A stretch of DNA of 64,000 nt, from NCBI RefSeq assembly GCF_024623725.1, contig NZ_JANKHG010000016.1:1-64000 (forward strand), written 5' to 3'. Within the stretch, counting starts at the first letter, position 1, and every line of letters starts with the position of its first letter. The notes under the pieces are model-generated. The model saw only the letters and a program-made list of their open reading frames with translations. It was not told where the DNA came from and made no database searches. The position numbers and the translations under genes were made by a program. Source of the stretch: Limnobacter parvus. GTDB lineage: Bacteria; Pseudomonadota; Gammaproteobacteria; Burkholderiales; Burkholderiaceae_B. This document shows positions 19,769-28,804 of the stretch, piece after piece.

Positions 19769-21162
19769 AACACAAAGTCAAACATGTTCACTTTGTTGGA
19801 ATCGGCGGCTCTGGCATGAGCGGTATTGCTGAAGTATTGGTCAATCTTGGATACAAGGTCAGTGGCTCGGATCTTGCAGATTCTGCAGTTACGCAACGCT
19901 TGGCCAAGCTGGGCGCGACAGTGTTCACTGGGCACGAGCGGTCAAACATTGAGGGTGCTGATGCCGTAGTGACTTCTACTGCAGTTGGTGGCAGCAACCC
20001 GGAAGTGCTTGCTGCACGCGCAGCTCGTATTCCAGTGGTGCCACGCGCGGTCATGCTGGCTGAACTGATGCGTTTGAAGCAGGGCATTGCAGTTGCCGGT
20101 ACCCATGGCAAGACCACCACCACCAGTTTGGTGGCCAGCATTTTGGCGGAAGGCAAACTTGACCCTACCTTTGTGATTGGTGGTCGACTCAACTCAGCTG
20201 GTGCCAATGCAAAGCTGGGCACTGGCGAATTCATGGTGGTAGAGGCTGACGAATCGGATGCATCTTTTTTGAACCTGATGCCGGTGATTGCTGTGATCAC
20301 CAATATTGATGCAGACCACATGGAAACCTATGGCCATGACTTCGCACGCTTGAAGCAGGCCTTTGTCGAGTTCACTCAGCGCCTGCCGTTTTACGGTGTG
20401 GCAGCTGTGTGCGTAGACGACCCGTGCGTGCGGGAAATCATGCCTTTTGTATCAAAAACAATCGTGACCTATGGCCTGTCGGAACAAGCTCAAATTCGCG
20501 CTGTGAATGTGCAGGCTTGTCAGGGTCAAATGAAGTTCACTGTGCTGCGTGAAGACGAAGCGCCGCTCGATATCACCCTGAACTTGCCAGGTGATCACAA
20601 TGTACGCAATTCACTGGCTGCAATTGCCGTGGCCACTGAAATTGGTGTGTCGGATGAAGCGATTGTCACCGCCCTTGAAAAATTCAATGGTGTGGGTCGC
20701 CGCTTCCAGCATTACGGCGAAGTGGCTGCCAAAGAGGGAGGGCACTTTGTGGTGGTCGACGACTATGGTCATCACCCTGTAGAGATGGCTGCTACACTCG
20801 CGGCCGCGCGCGGTGCATACCCCGACAAGCGATTGGTGCTGGCTTTCCAGCCGCACCGCTACACCCGCACTCGCGATTGTTTTGAAGATTTTGTAAAAGT
20901 GCTGGGCACGCCCGATCTTGTGATTCTGTCGGAAGTGTACTCCGCAGGTGAGGCCCCAATTGTAGCCGCCGACGGGCGCTCGCTGGCACGTGCCGTGCGC
21001 GTGGCCGGGCGAACCGAACCTGTTTTTGTTGAAGACATGAATGAAATGGAAAGTACGATTTTAAACATTGCCCGCGATGGCGATTTACTTATCACCATGG
21101 GCGCAGGCTCAATCGGCGCATTGCCCGCCCGCCTGGTTGCAAACGCACAAGGGGGTCAATGA
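19765..21162 (+). CDS. murC: UDP-N-acetylmuramate:L-alanine ligase
   Basis: 465 residues. It adds the first amino acid (L-Ala) to UDP-MurNAc. Features: N-terminal [17 protein letters not shown], the ATP loop [44 protein letters not shown] and [11 protein letters not shown], all diagnostic of MurC. It overlaps murG and ddl by four bases each. The order murG-murC-ddl is standard for the cluster. Confidence 0.97.
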   Translation: MKHKVKHVHFVGIGGSGMSGIAEVLVNLGYKVSGSDLADSAVTQRLAKLGATVFTGHERSNIEGADAVVTSTAVGGSNPEVLAARAARIPVVPRAVMLAELMRLKQGIAVAGTHGKTTTTSLVASILAEGKLDPTFVIGGRLNSAGANAKLGTGEFMVVEADESDASFLNLMPVIAVITNIDADHMETYGHDFARLKQAFVEFTQRLPFYGVAAVCVDDPCVREIMPFVSKTIVTYGLSEQAQIRAVNVQACQGQMKFTVLREDEAPLDITLNLPGDHNVRNSLAAIAVATEIGVSDEAIVTALEKFNGVGRRFQHYGEVAAKEGGHFVVVDDYGHHPVEMAATLAAARGAYPDKRLVLAFQPHRYTRTRDCFEDFVKVLGTPDLVILSEVYSAGEAPIVAADGRSLARAVRVAGRTEPVFVEDMNEMESTILNIARDGDLLITMGAGSIGALPARLVANAQGGQ

Positions 21163-22133
21163 TGGCAAATCCGATTGATCCCAAAAGCCTGGGCAAAGTG
21201 GTGGTTCTGTTCGGTGGTCGCTCCGCCGAGCGCGAGGTGTCTTTGAAATCGGGCAGCATGGTATTGGCCGCGTTGAAGCGCAACGGTGTTGATGCACACG
21301 GGTTCGACCCCGCGGAACGCGGCATGGTTGAACTGGCCCAGGGTGGCTACGATCGCGCTGTGATCTCACTGCATGGCCGTTTTGGTGAAGACGGCACCAT
21401 TCAAGGCGTGTTGGAGTGGTTGAATCTTCCCTACACAGGAAGCGGTGTCACAGCTTCTGCATTGTCGATGGACAAAATTCTGACCAAGGCAGCCTGGATT
21501 AGCCAAGGCTTGGCCACACCCGATTACGTTCGACTGGAACCTGGTTTCGATGTGCATGCGGTGGTTCAGCGTTTGGGCTTGCCCTTGATTGTGAAGCCCG
21601 CGCAAGAAGGTTCCACCCTGGGTTTGACCAAAGTAAAAACTGCCGATGAATTGCGGGCGGCTTTTGACTTGGCGTACAAGTACGACCCGATTGTGCTGGC
21701 AGAAAAATTTGTAAACGGCCAGGAATTGACCGTGCCTGTGATGGGCGAAGGTGTAGGCGCTTATGCTTTGCCCGTAATTCGTATTCAGGCTCCAGATGGC
21801 AATTACGACTACCACAACAAATACATCGGGAACGAAACACGATATTTTTGCCCCAGCGGCCTGGACGCGTCGTTTGAGGCGCAGGTGCAAGCCTTGTGCG
21901 TGAAAGCCTACCAAGTATTGGGCTGCGCAGGCTGGGGTCGAGCAGACGTACTGGTCGACCAAAGCGGCACGCCCTGGTTACTTGAAATGAACACTTCGCC
22001 CGGCATGACCGACCATTCGCTGGTGCCCATGAGCGCACGGGCCAGTGGTGTGGAATACGACCAACTGGTGTTGAACATTGCCGCCAGCGCGCGCCTGAAA
22101 GCGTCGGGCATGAATGTAGGGGGTGCACGCTAA
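21159..22133 (+). CDS. ddl: D-alanine:D-alanine ligase
   Basis: 324 residues; the start is ATGATG (21159 or 21162). It makes the D-Ala-D-Ala dipeptide used by MurF. ATP-grasp marks: [60 protein letters not shown], and the metal-binding C-terminal [18 protein letters not shown]. Closest to DdlB, the copy normally found in the dcw cluster. ftsQ starts right after its stop. Confidence 0.96.
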   Translation: MMANPIDPKSLGKVVVLFGGRSAEREVSLKSGSMVLAALKRNGVDAHGFDPAERGMVELAQGGYDRAVISLHGRFGEDGTIQGVLEWLNLPYTGSGVTASALSMDKILTKAAWISQGLATPDYVRLEPGFDVHAVVQRLGLPLIVKPAQEGSTLGLTKVKTADELRAAFDLAYKYDPIVLAEKFVNGQELTVPVMGEGVGAYALPVIRIQAPDGNYDYHNKYIGNETRYFCPSGLDASFEAQVQALCVKAYQVLGCAGWGRADVLVDQSGTPWLLEMNTSPGMTDHSLVPMSARASGVEYDQLVLNIAASARLKASGMNVGGAR

Positions 22134-22913
22134 ATGTTGGGTGCCATCTGGAACGACGACAAACTCATGAGCATCATTGCAGGGCTGTTTTCAGCACTTG
22201 CTTTGGTGCTGTTGGGTTACGCCTGCATTCAGTGGTTAATACAACGCCCGGTGTTTGAGTTAAAGCGTGTTGAGTTGGTGGGCGACGTAGATCGAGTGAA
22301 CCTGATTGGTTTTAAGGCAAACGTGCTGCCAAAAATTGAGGGGACGTTTTTCTCCGCCAATTTGCAGAAGGTGCGGGAACAGGTTGAAAGCCAGCCGTGG
22401 GTGCGAAAGGCGGTGGTACAGCGCACTTGGCCCAGTGGTTTGAAAATCAATATTCAAGGCCACACACCCTTGGCTTTATGGGGTGAAACCCGCTTGGTCA
22501 ATACCTTCGGTGAAGTGTTTTCAGCAAACCTGGCTGAGGTTGCCGAGGATCGCCAACTTGCCGTGTTGAATGGACCCGCTGGCAGTGAACTGCTGGTATC
22601 GAAAATGTATGTGTCCAGCATTGAAAAATTAGAAACACTGGGCATGTGGCCCTCGCGCGTCATGTTGTCTGACCGCTATGCGTGGTCGATTGAAACCGAC
22701 ACAGGCCTGATTATTGAGTTGGGGCGCGAGCAAGAGAATTTCAGCATTGAACAGAAAATGGATCGACTGCTGGCGGTTTATCCAAAAATAACAAGCCAGG
22801 TGATGGCCGCAGTGGAACGCATCGATTTGCGTTACCCACGGGGTGTGGCGGTAAAGGGCGAGCGATTGGCTGAGGCAGTACCAGCCGGTGCTTCAAGTAT
22901 GAAGTTGAACTGA
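22134..22913 (+). CDS. ftsQ: Cell division protein FtsQ
   Basis: 259 residues. A short cytosolic N-terminus and a membrane helix (about residues 12-37, IIAGLFSALALVLLGYACI) are followed by a POTRA domain (FELKRVELVGDVDRVN onward) and the FtsQ beta domain (PLALWGETRLVNTFGEVF, YPRGVAVKG near the end). It links FtsL and FtsB to the rest of the divisome. Starts immediately after ddl; length and place are typical. Confidence 0.93.
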   Translation: MLGAIWNDDKLMSIIAGLFSALALVLLGYACIQWLIQRPVFELKRVELVGDVDRVNLIGFKANVLPKIEGTFFSANLQKVREQVESQPWVRKAVVQRTWPSGLKINIQGHTPLALWGETRLVNTFGEVFSANLAEVAEDRQLAVLNGPAGSELLVSKMYVSSIEKLETLGMWPSRVMLSDRYAWSIETDTGLIIELGREQENFSIEQKMDRLLAVYPKITSQVMAAVERIDLRYPRGVAVKGERLAEAVPAGASSMKLN

Positions 22914-22938
22914 ACCTAAAAAATTGAAACTGGGCACC

Positions 22939-24171
22939 ATGAACAAAGAGCCAAAAGATTTGATAGTTGGGCTGGACATAGGCACTGCAAAAGTAGTGGC
23001 GATGGTTGCAGAGCTGTTGCCAGATGGCCGATTTGAAGTAATCGGTGTTGCACAGCACGAATCACGCGGATTGAAAAAAGGCGTTGTGGTCAATATTGAG
23101 TCGACTGTGCATTCCATTCAGCAGGCATTGGAAGAAGCCGAGTTGATGGCCGATTGCAAAATTAAAACTGTGCTAACCGGCATCGCAGGTAGCCACATTC
23201 GCAGTTTTAACTCCTCAGGCATGGTGGCTATCAAAGAACGTGAAGTGACGCAGGCCGATGTAGCCCGTGTGATTGAAACCGCCAAGGCGGTGAACATACC
23301 CACCGACCAGCAAATTCTGCACGTGCTACCGCAAGAATTTATTGTGGACGGCCAGGAAGATGTGCGCGAGCCATTGGGCATGAGTGGCGTGCGACTGGAA
23401 ACCCGCGTGCACATTGTGACTGGTGCGGTTTCTGCAGCGCAAAACATTGTGAAGTGTGTGCGCCGCTGCGGCCTTGAAGTGCAAGACCTGATGTTGCAGC
23501 CCTTGGCTTCCAGCATGGCGGTGCTGACCGAAGATGAGAAAGAGTTGGGCGTTGTGTTGATCGATATTGGCGGTGGCACCACCGACATTGCAGTGTTCAC
23601 CGGTGGCGCCATTCGCCACACGGCAGTAATTCCAATTGCTGGAGATCAAATCACCAACGATATTGCGATGGCCCTGCGCACGCCAACACCCGATGCGGAA
23701 GAAATCAAGATTCGTCATGGCGTGGCCAAGCAAGTACTTGCCGACCCGCACGCAAAAATTGATGTGCCGGGAATTGGCGAACGTGATCCACGAACTTTGT
23801 CAAAACAAGCGTTGGCCGCTGTCATCGAACCACGGCTTGAGGAGTTGTTCTTGATGGTGCAACAAGTGTTGCGTGAATCTGGTTACGAAGAATTATTGTC
23901 TTCTGGCGTTGTGTTGACCGGCGGCACCAGTTTGATGCCTGGCATCGCAGAGCTGGGCGAAGACATTTTCATGAAACCTGTGCGTATTGGCGTGCCCGAT
24001 TACACCGGCGGTTTGGCGGACATGGTTCGCACCCCAAGATTTGCCACCGCAATGGGACTTTTGTATGAAGCGCGTGCCCAGCATTTACGCGGTCGCCGTG
24101 TGGCTTCACAAGGCGGTGGTTTGAAGCAAACCGTACAAAAAATGAAAGAGTGGTTTTTAGGTAATTTTTAA
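22939..24171 (+). CDS. ftsA: Cell division protein FtsA
   Basis: 410 residues from ATG 22939; an in-frame TTG at 22924 would add only five residues. An actin-fold ATPase that tethers FtsZ to the membrane. Seen: phosphate-1 loop VGLDIGTAKVVAMV, DIGGGTTDIAVFTGG, VVLTGGTSLMPGI, the FtsA-specific 1C region (residues about 85-160), and the C-terminal amphipathic membrane helix MKEWFLGNF. Confidence 0.96.
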   Translation: MNKEPKDLIVGLDIGTAKVVAMVAELLPDGRFEVIGVAQHESRGLKKGVVVNIESTVHSIQQALEEAELMADCKIKTVLTGIAGSHIRSFNSSGMVAIKEREVTQADVARVIETAKAVNIPTDQQILHVLPQEFIVDGQEDVREPLGMSGVRLETRVHIVTGAVSAAQNIVKCVRRCGLEVQDLMLQPLASSMAVLTEDEKELGVVLIDIGGGTTDIAVFTGGAIRHTAVIPIAGDQITNDIAMALRTPTPDAEEIKIRHGVAKQVLADPHAKIDVPGIGERDPRTLSKQALAAVIEPRLEELFLMVQQVLRESGYEELLSSGVVLTGGTSLMPGIAELGEDIFMKPVRIGVPDYTGGLADMVRTPRFATAMGLLYEARAQHLRGRRVASQGGGLKQTVQKMKEWFLGNF

Positions 24172-24236
24172 ATTTGGTTTTTTTAAATTCAGTTTTTTCG
24201 GCGATCTTAATTTTTGCTAGATAGGAGGCAAACACC

Positions 24237-25406
24237 ATGTCATTTGAAATTCTCGAGACAGAAACCCAAGGTACTGTCATTAAAGTTGTAGGTGTAGGCG
24301 GCGCAGGCGGTAACGCGGTGGCCCACATGATTGCGCAAGGCGTTCAAAACGTCGAATTCATTTGCGCCAATACCGATGCACAGGCTTTGGCAAAAACCAA
24401 GGCAAATGTGCTGATTCAATTGGGTCGAACTGGTTTGGGTGCAGGTGCCAAACCGGAAGCGGGCCGTCAGGCAGCTGAAGAGGACCGTGACCGCATTCGT
24501 GATTCACTGCGCGGTGCACACATGGTGTTCATTACTGCCGGTATGGGTGGTGGCACAGGCACGGGCGCAGCACCTGTTGTGGCAGAAGTGGCTCAAGAGC
24601 TGGGCATTTTGACCGTGGCAGTGGTTACCAAGCCATTTGAATTCGAAGGCACCAAGCGTTGCAAGGCTGCTGAAGAAGGCTTGGAAAAACTGTCCAGCAA
24701 AGTGAATTCCCTGATTATCGTGTTGAATGAAAAGTTGCTGGAAGTGGTTGGCGACGATGCAACTCAGGAAGACTGTTTCATTGCTGCCGACGACGTGCTG
24801 CACAACGCATGTGCCGGCATTGCTGAAATCATCAATGTGGAAGGCAACGTAAACGTCGACTTCGAAGACGTGAAAACAATCATGTCTGAAGTGGGCAAAG
24901 CAATGATGGGCACTGCAACGGCCAACGGCCCCGAGCGTGCGCGTGAAGCGGCTGAACAGGCCATTGCTTCGCCATTGCTGGAAGGTGTTGATTTGTCAGG
25001 CGCGCGCGGCGTGTTGGTGAACATTACTTCAAGCAAGGGCTTGAAGTTGAAAGAAACCAAAGAGGTCATGAACATCATTCGTGCTTATGCCGCTGAAGAT
25101 GCCACCGTGATTTTTGGTACCGCCTACGACGAAACCATGGGCGACGACCTGCGCGTAACCGTTGTGGCAACAGGTTTGGGCCGCAAGGTTGCCAAGCCAA
25201 CACTGGTGCAGGCTGAGCAATACCAGCCCATGGCACGCACGGGTACGTTTGATGCCGTTAGTGGTCAGCAAGGTGAAACGGATTACGCCATTCCGGCCGT
25301 GTTCCGTAATCCGCGAGACAACGCAGCTTCACGTGTTCAGGCCTTGCAAGACAGTGGCATGGACCGTTTTGACATTCCTGCGTTTCTGCGCCGCCAAGCC
25401 GATTGA
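24237..25406 (+). CDS. ftsZ: Cell division GTPase FtsZ
   Basis: 389 residues, preceded by a strong ribosome site (AGGAGG, 24223-24228). A tubulin-like GTPase forming the Z-ring. Motifs: KVVGVGGAGGNAV, the tubulin signature GMGGGTGTGAAPVVA, and ETKEVMNIIRAYAAEDATVIFG. The C-terminal tail DIPAFLRRQAD is the conserved peptide that binds FtsA and ZapD; ZapD is encoded in this window. Last true division gene of the cluster. Confidence 0.98.
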   Translation: MSFEILETETQGTVIKVVGVGGAGGNAVAHMIAQGVQNVEFICANTDAQALAKTKANVLIQLGRTGLGAGAKPEAGRQAAEEDRDRIRDSLRGAHMVFITAGMGGGTGTGAAPVVAEVAQELGILTVAVVTKPFEFEGTKRCKAAEEGLEKLSSKVNSLIIVLNEKLLEVVGDDATQEDCFIAADDVLHNACAGIAEIINVEGNVNVDFEDVKTIMSEVGKAMMGTATANGPERAREAAEQAIASPLLEGVDLSGARGVLVNITSSKGLKLKETKEVMNIIRAYAAEDATVIFGTAYDETMGDDLRVTVVATGLGRKVAKPTLVQAEQYQPMARTGTFDAVSGQQGETDYAIPAVFRNPRDNAASRVQALQDSGMDRFDIPAFLRRQAD

Positions 25407-25557
25407 TAGTTGTTTTAGTCAATGAACACAAGCGATGTCCTATCAAGCCCTCGGTTGGTTGTGGGTGATGTTTGCAGTTTTGCCGAAGACTGCAGATTCG
25501 CGATCTACCCAGGGTCGCTTGTGTGGTGTATTTTAAGGTTTTAGGAGAAGTATAAAA

Positions 25558-26061
25558 ATGACAATTCAAATTGGCGATAAGCTGCCCAGCGCAACATTGT
25601 TCGAATTCATGCACGAGGAAACCGGTGGTTGCTCGCTGGGTCCCAATGCATTTGACGTGCAAAAGGAAACTGCCGGAAAAACCATTGCGATTCTGGCGCT
25701 GCCCGGTGCGTACACCCCCACTTGTTCCGCAAAGCACGTCCCGGGTTTTATCGACCATGTGGATGCTTTCAAAGCCAAGGGCGTGGATGAAATTTGGTGT
25801 ATTTCCGTGAATGACGCGTTTGTAATGGGCGCCTGGGGCAAAACACAAGGCGCAGACGGAAAGGTCCGAATGATGGCCGATGGTTCTGCTGAGTTCACCA
25901 AGAAAATCGGTATGGAACTGGACTTGACCGCACGTGGTCTTGGTTTGCGCTCGCAGCGCTATTCCATGTTGGTAAAAGACGGGGTGGTGAAGCAGTTAAA
26001 CCTCGATCAGCCAGGTGTTTTTGAAGTAAGTTCAGCAGAGAAGCTGCTTTCCCAGCTGTAA
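25558..26061 (+). CDS. Peroxiredoxin, Prx5 type
   Basis: 167 residues with a strong ribosome site (TTAGGAGAAG). The peroxidatic cysteine is Cys56 in LPGAYTPTCSAKHVPGF, with the usual PxxxT/SxxC layout and a downstream Arg (RSQRYSMLVKDGVV). It reduces hydrogen peroxide and alkyl peroxides in the cytosol, with glutaredoxin or thioredoxin as reductant. Burkholderiales often carry this gene between ftsZ and lpxC. The 151-base gap before it holds no clear terminator. Confidence 0.92.
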   Translation: MTIQIGDKLPSATLFEFMHEETGGCSLGPNAFDVQKETAGKTIAILALPGAYTPTCSAKHVPGFIDHVDAFKAKGVDEIWCISVNDAFVMGAWGKTQGADGKVRMMADGSAEFTKKIGMELDLTARGLGLRSQRYSMLVKDGVVKQLNLDQPGVFEVSSAEKLLSQL

Positions 26062-26152
26062 GAAACGATGTGAATAAAGGGTAAATTGTGCGCTTTTGCT
26101 ACACTTTTACCCTGTTTTGGTCCCAATTGGAGTTTTTTCTCCACGAAAAATC

Positions 26153-26181
26153 TTGGGTTGATTGATCTGGGTGGTTACACT
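26153..26181 (+). promoter_or_regulatory. Candidate promoter of lpxC
   Basis: TTGGGT (26153-26158), a 17-base spacer and TACACT (26176-26181) lie 27 bases before the lpxC start. The -10 box is good and the -35 box is weak. Confidence 0.45.
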
Positions 26182-26208
26182 TCGGTGACAATTCAAGGAA
26201 AGCGTTGA

Positions 26209-27129
26209 GTGAAACAGAGAACCCTTAAACAAGTGCTAAGTGCCACGGGCATCGGCTTGCATTCTGGCAAGCGGGTCACCATGACATTGCGCCCAGCCCC
26301 ACCCGACACCGGCATTGTGTTCCGGCGAGTTGACCTGCCTGAGCCGGTTGACTTCCCGGTGAACGCCTTGGCCATTGGGGACACGCGCATGGCTTCCACG
26401 CTTGAAAAAGATGGTGCCAAGGTTTCCACGATTGAACACTTGATGTCCGCCCTCTGTGGCCTGGGCGTAGACAATGCCTACATTGATTTAACCGCTGTTG
26501 AAGTACCCATCATGGATGGCAGCGCGATTTCTTTTGTGTTCTTGATTCAGCAGGCGGGGCTGGTTGAGCAGTCGGCACTGAAAAAATTCATCCGCGTGAA
26601 AAAGGAAATCGAGATTCGCGAAGGCGAGGGCTCGAATCTGAAATATGCGAGCCTTCGGCCTTTTGATGGTTTTCGCTTGCGCTTCGAAATTGATTTTGGT
26701 CACCCTGCAATCGACAAAACCGGCCAAATGGTCGAAATCGACTTTTCCCGCACGTCTTTTACACGGGACATTGCGAGAGCCCGCACCTTTGGCTTTACTC
26801 AGGACGTTGAAACCCTGCGCAATCTCGGCCTGGCCTTGGGTGGCAACCTCGACAATGCCATCGTTATGGATGAGTACCGCATTCTGAATTCAGACGGTTT
26901 GAGATACGACGATGAGTTTGTCAAACACAAGGTGTTGGACGCAATTGGTGACCTGTATGTGATTGGTCATCCCATTATTGGGGAATATCAGGCCTTCCGT
27001 TCGGGGCATGGCTTGAATAACCAGCTTATCCGCGCGCTTATTGAAGACAGGACTGCTTACGAAGTGGTTACCTTTGAAAGTGTCAGGGAAACTCCTACTG
27101 TATTTAGGGCGGATTGGGCGGTTGCTTGA
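26209..27129 (+). CDS. lpxC: UDP-3-O-acyl-N-acetylglucosamine deacetylase
   Basis: 306 residues from GTG 26209. The committed step of lipid A synthesis: zinc-dependent removal of the acetyl group. Seen: [14 protein letters not shown], zinc-site His in [38 protein letters not shown], and [19 protein letters not shown] with the remaining zinc and catalytic residues. Length equals E. coli LpxC (305). A weak promoter lies upstream. Confidence 0.97.
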   Translation: MKQRTLKQVLSATGIGLHSGKRVTMTLRPAPPDTGIVFRRVDLPEPVDFPVNALAIGDTRMASTLEKDGAKVSTIEHLMSALCGLGVDNAYIDLTAVEVPIMDGSAISFVFLIQQAGLVEQSALKKFIRVKKEIEIREGEGSNLKYASLRPFDGFRLRFEIDFGHPAIDKTGQMVEIDFSRTSFTRDIARARTFGFTQDVETLRNLGLALGGNLDNAIVMDEYRILNSDGLRYDDEFVKHKVLDAIGDLYVIGHPIIGEYQAFRSGHGLNNQLIRALIEDRTAYEVVTFESVRETPTVFRADWAVA

Positions 27130-27205
27130 ATTGACAATCTAAGTACAATTGTTAACTAGTATTAAACTCAACTTTTTCAGATGGTTTTAGGATACATTCC
27201 AGAAA

Positions 27206-27655
27206 CTACTTGAATTTGTGATGTTTGTTGAGTGCTTGGGTTGCCTCTTTCAGGGGCGAGTCTTCAAGCCGACTTTCAAGGTCGAGCCACGCTTTTTTTG
27301 CAGCTTCCGAGAAAACCGCCTTTTTAGGTTGTTTGTCGAGCTGCTTTGAAATCAAAGGGTTGGTTTGTATTTGCAGTTGAATTTCGTTTATATTCATGCC
27401 CGAGCCTTGAAGATGTTGGATCAGGCTAGGTAAAGATTGCCTCAGGCGCGTAAGCGCCGCCGGGGTCGACACGAAAATTTTTAGTTTGTCTTTTTTGACA
27501 GGTCCCACACTGAAGGTTACTCCTCGCAAGGATGGCCAAGTGTGGATGATCTTTTCAAGCCGGCGCGACTGCGCTGCTTGAGTGATCAGCGAGCTGGTCT
27601 GTGGTTCCTGCATCAGGCTGGCCAACGGAGACAATGCGGAATGCTTGGGTTTCAC
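27206..27655 (-). CDS. DUF721 (DciA-like) protein
   Basis: 149 residues from a GTG start at 27655. The N-terminal half (LEKIIHTWPSLRGVTFSVGPVKKDKLKIFVSTPAALTRL in overlapping pieces) resembles the DUF721 domain, found in DciA, the loader of the replicative helicase DnaB in bacteria without DnaC. The C-terminal 50 residues are Lys/Gln-rich and probably flexible. Its place between lpxC and secA is the usual Burkholderiales position. Assignment to DciA function is an inference from the domain. Confidence 0.75.
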   Translation of the reverse strand: MKPKHSALSPLASLMQEPQTSSLITQAAQSRRLEKIIHTWPSLRGVTFSVGPVKKDKLKIFVSTPAALTRLRQSLPSLIQHLQGSGMNINEIQLQIQTNPLISKQLDKQPKKAVFSEAAKKAWLDLESRLEDSPLKEATQALNKHHKFK

Positions 27656-27672
27656 CTTGTGTTCTCACTAAA

Positions 27673-27689
27673 ACCCGTTAAAAACGGGT
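27673..27689 (+). promoter_or_regulatory. Small inverted repeat between divergent genes
   Basis: ACCCGTT (27673-27679) and AACGGGT (27683-27689) form a 7-bp palindrome around AAA, in the 71-base gap between the DUF721 gene and the M23 gene. It could be an operator or a short hairpin in the M23 leader. No known site matches. Confidence 0.4.
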
Positions 27690-27726
27690 GTATTCGGTTC
27701 GCTACGCGGATTGAGGAGGTTTATAC

Positions 27727-28704
27727 ATGCAGTTGATTCTTATGCGGGGTCCTTTTTCCCGCACCAGTGTACTCAGTATCAAGACCAGCCACATCGCTTT
27801 GTTATTTGTTGCGCTGGCCTTCGTTGCTGGCTTGTTAGTTTCGATTGGGCTCTACATTGCAGCGCGTTACGGTGAAGAAATTCCCGTAGTGCAAGATATT
27901 GTATACGCCCGTCAACTGGCGAAACACCACGATGTGGCGGAAACTGGCAGCCCGCTGGACGCCATGGCGATCCGTCTTGCTGAGATGCGTGCTCAACTGG
28001 CCCGGTTGGATGCGATCAGTGTGCGCCTTCTGAAAACAAACGGGCTCGACAGCACGGTTACCCTTACCGAACAACTTGGTCAGGGCGGTTTGCAGCAAAA
28101 AGACGAGCAATCTCTAAACTTTCGCGAAGTAAAAACAGCCATCTCTTCTGTATCGACTCAAATTGAACGTCAGGCAGACGTGTTCAGCATCATTGACACA
28201 GACTTGCAAAGCGCCCGAGTGAAATTTCTGAGTGTTCCCAATGAGTCCCCCCTAACCGACACAATTGCAGTCAGCAATTTTGGCAACCGAATTGACCCAT
28301 TTACGGGGCGGCGCTCGGTGCACGAGGGCATCGACTTTATTGCACCAACCGGCACGCCAATTCTGGCGGCTGCTGCAGGAGTAGTGGTTGAGTCGAAATG
28401 GCATCCTGGCTATGGCAACATGGTGGAGATCGAACACAACAACAAGACCACCACGCGCTATGCCCACGCCTCGAAATTGCTTGTGAAGGTGGGCGACATT
28501 GTGCGTCTTGGGCAGAAAATCGCCTTGGTAGGTAGTTCTGGCCGGTCAACGGGCCCACACCTGCACTTTGAGGTGCGAGTGAACGGGGTTCCACAAAATC
28601 CAACCAAATTCCTGGAAAAGAACGGACTTCCCCGACCTGGGCCATCTACAGTTGCCGCCTTGAACGGCTTATTCTCGGAAAGCGCTGTCCGCCCGCTGGA
28701 CTAG
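27727..28704 (+). CDS. M23 family (LytM-type) peptidoglycan endopeptidase
   Basis: 325 residues after a strong ribosome site (GAGGAGG). An N-terminal membrane anchor (about residues 21-44, HIALLFVALAFVAGLLVSIGL) is followed by a helical region (residues about 70-150) and a C-terminal M23 domain: zinc ligands in SVHEGIDFIAP and GPHLHFEVRVNG, plus YGNMVEIEH and TRYAHAS. The complete ligand set suggests an active enzyme cutting stem-peptide cross-links, unlike degenerate EnvC/NlpD activators. It is in the conserved slot before secA. Confidence 0.9.
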   Translation: MQLILMRGPFSRTSVLSIKTSHIALLFVALAFVAGLLVSIGLYIAARYGEEIPVVQDIVYARQLAKHHDVAETGSPLDAMAIRLAEMRAQLARLDAISVRLLKTNGLDSTVTLTEQLGQGGLQQKDEQSLNFREVKTAISSVSTQIERQADVFSIIDTDLQSARVKFLSVPNESPLTDTIAVSNFGNRIDPFTGRRSVHEGIDFIAPTGTPILAAAAGVVVESKWHPGYGNMVEIEHNNKTTTRYAHASKLLVKVGDIVRLGQKIALVGSSGRSTGPHLHFEVRVNGVPQNPTKFLEKNGLPRPGPSTVAALNGLFSESAVRPLD

Positions 28705-28737
28705 GCTTCGCATGCTAAACTTCTAGGCTGTTTTTGG

Positions 28738-28766
28738 AATCGACCGGACCCAAAACCCGGTCGATT
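28738..28766 (+). promoter_or_regulatory. Perfect 10-bp stem-loop in the secA leader
   Basis: AATCGACCGG (28738-28747) pairs perfectly with CCGGTCGATT (28757-28766) around a 9-nt loop. No T-run follows on the plus strand, so a standard terminator is unlikely. It sits 38 bases before the secA start and may be a cis-acting leader structure; function unknown. Confidence 0.5.
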
Positions 28767-28804
28767 GACTTTCAGGCCCCTCAAGGGTCGAACCAGCCGA
28801 CATT

